From NCBI GenBank assembly GCA_964546955.1, contig CAZJLP010000036.1:1-54478 (forward strand): a stretch of 54,478 nt of DNA, in the 5' to 3' direction. The stretch comes from CAZJLP01 sp964546955. Lineage in GTDB: Bacteria; Verrucomicrobiota; Verrucomicrobiia; Opitutales; Opitutaceae. The notes under the pieces are model-generated. The model was given only the letters and a program-made list of their open reading frames with translations. It was not told the DNA's origin and did not search any database. This document shows positions 49,773-54,478 of the stretch, in pieces. The first letter of the stretch is position 1. The number at the start of each line of letters is the position of its first letter. Position numbers and translations under genes: made by a program.

Positions 49773-50679
49773 GACAGAAATTGACGTCGCGTAGCACCGG
49801 CTCTCAGATCGACCCTCTGACTTTTCTAGCAAAGAAACGTGTATAAGGCGCAAGCATCACGGCAAAATGGTTGTAAGAATAATCTACAAAGCATCGGAGG
49901 CTGGATGCGCCGGTGAGAACACGAGAGCCTTCGCCTCGTCAAACAACACCCCCAGCTGGTTCGAAACGCGCTCACTTCTTCAGCACCCATGTGTTGTTGG
50001 ACGATGCCAGAAACGCCGGACCGACGTCAATGATACGGCGGCTGCTGCCCCCCTCGAGCATTGCGCCGGTCGCACATCATACGTAATTGCTTATCTTTCT
50101 GTATCTTATGATGCTCTTCCTGCAATTTGGCTATTGCTCTACAAAAACGCAAGCCAAGCGCTGGCATTTCCGGCGTGCCAAGCTTTCGGCCAATGAAGCG
50201 TCCGACTACGGGCAAATCGCGCCGAACAGTCTTGCTCATTCGCCCCGCGCGGCATTCGCGCGGGCCGAAAACCAACGCCGGCGTCACCGAACGCCGGCTG
50301 GAGAAATCTGTCCTTCCGCGGCTATGCCGATCACCTGCAGACCGCGGAATTCAAGACCGCCATCGGGGACCTGATCCGGCGCTTGGGTCCCCATGTGCGC
50401 CGAGGCGGTACCCTGGCGCTGCCACCGGTCGCTCATCGCCGTTGCGTTGCTCGTGCGAAAAATCCAGTGCGAGGACATCCGCACCGCCGCGCGACTTGCT
50501 CCTCATTGCCTCACTTCCTTTGCCAAAGTTCGCGGAACCTGCATCACCTATCCACCCGAGGCGACAAAAGCGAAGCGAGCATCGCGGAAACGGCCTGCGA
50601 CGATAGCACGCAAGGCCTGCGCGCCATCGTCGGTCCTCCCGACTTCGACCTACTTCAGTCCTGCGTGCTCCATGCCAGA
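49773..50679. other. Gene-poor region between the glycosyltransferase and S5
   Basis: About 900 bp with only short, overlapping frames on both strands. The best candidates (50027-50287 minus; 50393-50692 plus) are Arg/His-rich or mixed and unrecognised. Composition shifts from AT-richer near 49.8-50.2 kb to GC-rich after 50.3 kb. It probably contains decayed gene fragments; no function can be supported. Confidence 0.4.
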
Positions 50680-50712
50680 GAGCTGTTTTTAGCCTGTCCC
50701 TAATTCTGAACC
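50680..50712 (+). repeat. TAGCCTGTCCC repeat, copy 16
   Basis: Exact core GCTGTTTTTAGCCTGTCCC then TAATTCTGAACC; it ends 4 bp from the stop of S5. Confidence 0.87.
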
Positions 50713-50716
50713 GTCC

Positions 50717-52402
50717 TCATGGCGTGGATGATGGACGAGTTACGACGGACTGCGGTGCGGAGCCCGGTTTACCGGCATCAGAATCTGCCTGGTTCAGGCT
50801 CCGCGTGGCATCGGCGTGGCTTTTCTGCTCGGACTGGATTTGACGGAGCGTCGCCACTTGGGCGGGCGTCAAGATCGACTGCGCTCGCGCAATCGTTTCA
50901 CCGGAAATCGGCCCGCGCGCCGCAGCGGCAAGAAGCGGATCACTCCCACTCAGGGCCGCGGTGACGCCCTGCAGCGGCCCTTGGGAGAACGCGGCTGGCG
51001 CTGAGGGAGCCGTATCGACGAGGAGCCGGAGGAGCAGCTCGGATTGCGATTCCTGCAGTGGCGCGCCGGTGGCGCTGAGTCGCCGCTCGATCTGGTCGAG
51101 GAGGATATAGGAGGAAGCGTTAACATTGTAATCTTGGTAAACGCGATAGCGCTCGTCTCCGAGGGCGGTCCGGATGCCCTCGTCGACATCGGCCCGGACC
51201 TTGTCCATCGCCGCTTTCCATTGAGCAGGGTCGGCGTCGAGCTTGATTCCCTGCTGTTGCGCCACCCACATCGCATCGTTGGTGCTCATTTGGCGCTCAA
51301 CTAGCAAATCCCGGAATTTTTCGAGTTCGGCCGGTGAGAGCCCCAGTCGCCGAAATAGAGTGCCATAACGCTGTTCGAGACCCGAGCGAGCCGCCACAGC
51401 CTGCGCATTCTGCGACGCCAATAGCACGTTCTGCTCTGCCGCGTTGAGTCCGGCGGCAGATGTATTGGCTGCGGCGGGATTGGGATTTACATTGGATGCA
51501 GTCCGCCCGCGTGAAGCCTCGTCGGTGCCCGCAGCTCGCTTGCCCGACGTGGCCGGCGTGGTCGCCTGGCGTGGGGTTTGCCCCACTGCCGTCGAAGCGA
51601 TGTTGGTCGGCTCTGCGCGACGCCGCCATTCGCTGCCGAGGTAGCCACCGATGGCTAACGCGACCACCGCTGCGGCCGCGGCAACTTTCAGTTTCGTTGT
51701 GCTCATAAATTGCAGCCAGGCGATTGTTCCGGCCAATCCAGAAGCGGCCGTGGTGGCGCCGGCGAACGCGAGCGTCGCCGCGGCATTTGCGAGTCCCACT
51801 GGTGCGGTCGCGGCACCATGGGCGGTCAAAGCGGCGCCGAGGGCGGCGGCGGTCGACGTAATGCCGCGCTGCGCGAGTCGCGACCGCAGCTTTTCCATTG
51901 CCCGCTCCACGCGCATCCGGGCCGCATTTTCGCCGAGCTCGCAAACCCTGCCGATTTCGCCAAACGAGCGGCCTTCGAAATGCCGGAGCAGCAATGCCTC
52001 GCGATCGCGTGGCCCGAGCTCATGCATGGCATCATCGAGCATGTCCCGCACTGCGCTCCAGTCGGGCTCGACTGGGCCTTCATCAAGGATTTCGTTCATG
52101 GCGGAAGCGGCTTCTTCGCGGATACGCGCGCGTTGCCGGGTGCGCACGAGTTTCGCGCAGACAAAACGGGTCGTGGTATATAGCCAGCCGGTCAGCGCGC
52201 CGTGGTGGACGAGGCGCCCCGCGTTCTGCGCGAGCGCGAGAAACACGCTTTGGGATGCGTCCCAGGCAAGATGGGCATCGCCGCCGAGCTGACGCAGCGC
52301 CGCTGAATAAACGAGATTAACGTGCCGCTGCACGAGCGCCGCAAAGGCGGTCTGGGAGTGGTCCTCGACATACTGCGTCAACAGGCGGGAATCGGCGTCC
52401 AT
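50717..52402 (-). CDS. Membrane-anchored ECF-like sigma factor with LTXXQ/Spy-like C-terminal domain (S5)
   Basis: The 561-residue product starts MDADSRLLTQYVEDHSQTAF. Sigma2 lies about 15-92 (AWDASQSVFLALAQNAGRLV) and sigma4 about 125-175 (RDREALLLRHFEGRSFGEIG). The linker RGITSTAAALGAALT...APVGL, MSTTK and a TM helix about 238-255 (AAAAAVVALAIGGYLG) follow, then an Ala/Thr-rich spacer. The helical tail is about 330-525 with LSPAELEKFRDLLVERQM, LQESQSELLLRLL and LTPAQVATLRQIQ. It aligns with the tail of S2, including the spacing of 'LLVE(K/R)QM' and the QGI motif. It is divergent from S6 and bounded by repeat copies 16 and 17. A 9-bp palindrome lies upstream. Confidence 0.88.
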   Translation of the reverse strand: MDADSRLLTQYVEDHSQTAFAALVQRHVNLVYSAALRQLGGDAHLAWDASQSVFLALAQNAGRLVHHGALTGWLYTTTRFVCAKLVRTRQRARIREEAASAMNEILDEGPVEPDWSAVRDMLDDAMHELGPRDREALLLRHFEGRSFGEIGRVCELGENAARMRVERAMEKLRSRLAQRGITSTAAALGAALTAHGAATAPVGLANAAATLAFAGATTAASGLAGTIAWLQFMSTTKLKVAAAAAVVALAIGGYLGSEWRRRAEPTNIASTAVGQTPRQATTPATSGKRAAGTDEASRGRTASNVNPNPAAANTSAAGLNAAEQNVLLASQNAQAVAARSGLEQRYGTLFRRLGLSPAELEKFRDLLVERQMSTNDAMWVAQQQGIKLDADPAQWKAAMDKVRADVDEGIRTALGDERYRVYQDYNVNASSYILLDQIERRLSATGAPLQESQSELLLRLLVDTAPSAPAAFSQGPLQGVTAALSGSDPLLAAAARGPISGETIARAQSILTPAQVATLRQIQSEQKSHADATRSLNQADSDAGKPGSAPQSVVTRPSSTP

Positions 52403-52433
52403 GGCATTTACGCCCTATGATACCCGCTGCAGG

Positions 52434-52459
52434 CGAAAATCACACATGAGATTTTCGCA
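52434..52459 (-). promoter_or_regulatory. Palindrome upstream of S5
   Basis: GCGAAAATC and GATTTTCGC are perfect 9-bp arms with an 8-bp centre, 32-57 bp before the S5 start codon. It could be an operator or a 5' UTR hairpin. Confidence 0.5.
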
Positions 52460-52462
52460 TCA

Positions 52463-52497
52463 GAGCTGTGTTTTTAGCCTGTCCTTTATTCTGAGTC
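52463..52497 (+). repeat. TAGCCTGTCCC repeat, copy 17
   Basis: Reads GCTGTGTTTTTAGCCTGTCC then TTTATTCTGAG; the last copy, 61 bp upstream of S5. Confidence 0.82.
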
Positions 52498-52625
52498 CTC
52501 AGTTCGCCCCCCTTCTAGCTCACCTGCCGTCGAGCACTGCCTAGCCTGTATCGAGTTCCACTCCATCCTTTTGTCCACGCAGCATTTGAAGCCCAACTAA
52601 ACTAAATAAACTATCCTGTTCCGAC

Positions 52626-52672
52626 TGTCCGAGAAATCGGGGCCAGCCCAAACTGACCCCTTTGATCGGCCC
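52626..52672 (+). repeat. Second repeat element, short copy D
   Basis: TGTCCGAGAAATCGGGGCCA then CAAACTGACCCC and GATCGGCCC, related to the middle and right parts of 29934-30027; about 40 bp upstream of S6. Confidence 0.6.
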
Positions 52673-52712
52673 TTAATAATATTCTGTCCGCTTTTCATTC
52701 GAGCGGCAACCA

Positions 52713-53918
52713 ATGAACAATTCCGCCATGAATACCGATGCCGACTTGTTACGCCGTTACGTGCACGACCGCGACGAACCCGCGTTCACCGAGCTCGTGG
52801 AGCGGCATCTCGGGTTGGTTTACTCGGTGGCGCTGCGACGCGTCGGCGGCGATACGCATCTCGCCGAAGATGTGACGCAGCGCGTTTTCTCCGTTCTCGC
52901 GCGCAAGGCGCCTGCGCTTACAGGCCGGACCACGCTCTCCGGCTGGCTCTACACGAGCGCCCATCTGACGTCAGCCGCAGTCGTGCGTGGCGAGCGCCGG
53001 CGTAAAGGGCACGAAACCGAAGCTCACCTCATGCAAACCATACTGTCCTCTTCCGAACCGGCCGCCGACTGGACCCGGCTTCAGCCAGTGATCGATGATG
53101 TGATGGTTGCCCTAAAAGAGGAAGACCGCGAAGCGATCGCGCTGCGATTCTTTGAAAAACGTTCTTTCGCCGAAGTCGGCATGGCGTTGCGCGTGACGGA
53201 AGAAGCTGCGCGGAAGCGCGTCGACCGCGCACTCGAAAAACTTCGCGCCCTGCTCGCGCAACGCGGCATCACTTCTGCGACCGCGGCGCTCGCGAGCGCA
53301 TTGCCCGCATTCGCAGCGATCGATTCGCCGGCTGGCCTTGGTGGCAAAGTTGCATGCCAGGCGCTCGCCGGTGCACCCGCACAGCCGTTGCTCAACACCA
53401 TCGCTCGAACCCATTGGCCGGCGGCCGCGGCGCTTGTGATCGGAAGTCTGATGATCGTATCGCAACGCCGGACCAACGACGCGTTGCACGCGGAACTGGT
53501 GACCCGGGTCGCAAGCGAAAATGCGCTGGCGACTTTACGCAGCGAAAACGAGCAGCTTGCCAAAAGCATCGCCGCCGTCCCGACCTTACCCGCGAATGGC
53601 GCGGGTGCACGAGCGCGAGCCCCAGGATGGTTGGGCAACTTTCCCGCCCTGCCGCCCAATGACGCGACGAAAGAGCCCACCGGACCGACTATCACCGTCA
53701 CCTTCTCGGGAGAGATCGCATGGAACAACCAGTATATCCCTTGGAGGGAGTTCACACGTCGACTGAGCGAGCTGCAGGCCGGCAATCCGCAAGCGGCCAT
53801 TCGCATTCGCTCGATGAGCACAGTAAACAGGAAGGCGGTGGAATCTGTCCTCGATTACGCGCGCCAGGCCAAGATTCAGATAATCTCCGAAGAAAGGCTA
53901 GATGGGTGGTGGTTCTGA
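52713..53918 (+). CDS. Membrane-anchored ECF-like sigma factor with ExbD/TolR-like C-terminal domain (S6)
   Basis: The 401-residue product (alternative ATG five codons in) has sigma2 about 20-100 (AEDVTQRVFSVLARKAPALT), sigma4 about 128-182 (EEDREAIALRFFEKRSFAEV), linker RGITSATAALASALP...SPAGL, and a TM helix about 233-250 (AAAALVIGSLMIVSQRR). A coiled coil lies about 254-287. The last 75 residues (ITVTFSGEIAWNNQYIPWRE; FTRRLSELQAGNPQAAIRIR; VESVLDYARQAKIQII) follow the beta-alpha pattern of the ExbD/TolR periplasmic domain. It lacks the MSTxK motif seen before the TM in most paralogs. A membrane protein gene with the NTF2-like domain starts 8 bp later. Confidence 0.87.
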   Translation: MNNSAMNTDADLLRRYVHDRDEPAFTELVERHLGLVYSVALRRVGGDTHLAEDVTQRVFSVLARKAPALTGRTTLSGWLYTSAHLTSAAVVRGERRRKGHETEAHLMQTILSSSEPAADWTRLQPVIDDVMVALKEEDREAIALRFFEKRSFAEVGMALRVTEEAARKRVDRALEKLRALLAQRGITSATAALASALPAFAAIDSPAGLGGKVACQALAGAPAQPLLNTIARTHWPAAAALVIGSLMIVSQRRTNDALHAELVTRVASENALATLRSENEQLAKSIAAVPTLPANGAGARARAPGWLGNFPALPPNDATKEPTGPTITVTFSGEIAWNNQYIPWREFTRRLSELQAGNPQAAIRIRSMSTVNRKAVESVLDYARQAKIQIISEERLDGWWF

Positions 53919-53926
53919 AGGCCAAC

Positions 53927-54478
53927 ATGAGACTTTTTCTGTTCGTCGTCGCCTGCATCGCGATGATCGCTGGCTGGTTGAAAGAAAGGCTGGCAACGAC
54001 CGAGCTCCGCGCCCAGTTCACCGTTCAAAGCGATCACGGCCGCGAGGTGGAATCGCTGCGCCGCGAGCAGGAGCGGTTGCGTGCGCTCCAACGGCTCCGA
54101 GCCGAGGCCGCGGAGCGTGAGGCCGCGTTGGCGCGCATGCCACCGGACCGACTCACCGTCGGAAAATGGCTCCCGCCGAGCGGGTGGAAAAATCGTGGTT
54201 GCGCCACACCCGTCGCCACTGTGGAGAGCATGCTCTGGGCGGCCGCCGGTGGCGATACGGCGACGCTGGGGCACATGCTCCACTTCGACGGCGCTGCGCG
54301 CGCAAAGCTCGATGAAATCTTCGCGCGACTTCCGGCGGACCACCGCACTCGCTTCGTGAGCCCCGCTCAGCTCGTCGCTGCGGTCACGACGACAGTAATC
54401 CCGATCGGCAACGCGCAACTGGCCTGGCAGGTTCAAAACGGACCCGATGAAGCGGAAGCCTGCGTCTGGATCACTATG
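53927..54478 (+). CDS. Membrane protein with coiled coil and NTF2-like domain, 3' truncated; partner of S6
   Basis: The gene starts at ATG 53927, 8 bp after the S6 stop, and is open to the end of the window (184 codons). A short N-terminal TM/signal (RLFLFVVACIAMIAGWL) is followed by a Glu/Arg-rich coiled coil (about 20-75) and GCATPVATVESMLWAAAGGD (about 90). It continues with ARAKLDEIFARLPADHRTRF. This domain aligns with the tail of sigma factor S1 (ATPTQAFETIYWA; VEDVFARLPPSVRARF) and with the lipoprotein at 13060-13815. Here the domain is a separate coupled protein, while in S1 it is fused to the sigma factor. Confidence 0.8.
   Translation, partial: MRLFLFVVACIAMIAGWLKERLATTELRAQFTVQSDHGREVESLRREQERLRALQRLRAEAAEREAALARMPPDRLTVGKWLPPSGWKNRGCATPVATVESMLWAAAGGDTATLGHMLHFDGAARAKLDEIFARLPADHRTRFVSPAQLVAAVTTTVIPIGNAQLAWQVQNGPDEAEACVWITM

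Larger units (their letters stand above)
52403..52712. other. Divergent intergenic region between S5 and S6
   Basis: About 310 bp containing the palindrome at 52434-52459, repeat copy 17 and second-element copy D (52626-52672). Promoters of both sigma genes must lie here. S5 shows GGGTATCATAGG upstream, similar to GGGTATTCAATAGG before S4, a possible shared -10. Confidence 0.5.

Noticed and set aside
50127..50606. 159-codon plus-strand frame in the gene-poor region
   Set aside because: Arg/Pro/Ser-rich with no motif, and it overlaps other equally weak frames; not supported as a gene.
24902..52497. CRISPR array
   Set aside because: The recurring repeat is imperfect, spaced by hundreds to thousands of bases and separated by genes, and no cas genes are present.
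24902..52497. Classical integron with attC sites
   Set aside because: No tyrosine integrase is in the window, gene directions are mixed, and the repeats lack obvious paired core sites; kept only as an analogy.
1..54478. tRNA or rRNA genes
   Set aside because: No tRNA cloverleaf, terminal CCA context or rRNA-like conserved block was recognised on either strand by eye.

Overview
The window is GC-rich bacterial chromosome. It most resembles Verrucomicrobiota of the Opitutaceae type. That placement is an inference from two things: many ECF-like sigma factors with long C-terminal tails that share one Ala-rich linker, and two orphan duplicated permeases (ADOP type), each paired with a PadR regulator. 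No rRNA, tRNA, CRISPR array, phage module or transposase gene was recognised.

Layout. 1-4.4 kb: end of a carboxymuconolactone decarboxylase-like gene, malate:quinone oxidoreductase, a secreted propeller-like protein and a conserved unknown. 4.4-7.6 kb: ADOP permease and PadR with two palindromic operators. 7.7-12.7 kb: exported esterase diverging from a large AsmA/DUF748 protein. 13.0-15.2 kb: membrane-anchored sigma factor coupled to a lipoprotein that carries the same domain as the sigma tail. 15.5-18.4 kb: amine oxidase and secreted LGFP-repeat metalloprotease. 18.5-21.5 kb: second ADOP/PadR pair. 21.8-24.8 kb: AraC regulator coupled to a VOC protein (interrupted by a run of Ns), an AhpD-like protein and an XRE regulator. 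25.0-54.5 kb: an accessory-looking stretch with five more membrane-anchored sigma factors set among single-gene units: molybdopterin oxidoreductase, rhodanese, secreted Ig-like protein, DUF1801, RICIN-domain protein, DHFR-like protein, DoxX, DUF1428, polysaccharide-lyase-like protein, HxlR with DUF5069 and nitronate monooxygenase, PAF-acetylhydrolase-like esterase, an ABC exporter operon with a serine hydrolase, and a glycosyltransferase.

Two patterns stand out. First, six sigma-70 family proteins in 54 kb share one plan: sigma2-sigma4, an Ala-rich linker, one TM helix and usually a coiled coil. Each then ends in an extracytoplasmic-type domain that differs between paralogs: NTF2-like, LTXXQ/Spy-like (twice), beta-sandwich, a duplicated novel repeat, or ExbD/TolR-like. 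Two of them are followed directly by a separate membrane protein or lipoprotein carrying the NTF2-like domain. This looks like one-component transmembrane signalling with swappable sensor modules.

Second, from 24.9 to 52.5 kb nearly every gene or operon is bounded by a short intergenic repeat with core GCTGTTTTTAGCCTGTCCC. Seventeen copies were found, all in the same orientation whatever the gene direction, and none in the first 24.8 kb apart from one weak partial match. A second motif accompanies some copies. Several genes end, or appear truncated, at these repeats. This may be a REP-like mobile element family, or the junctions of a cassette-like accessory region.
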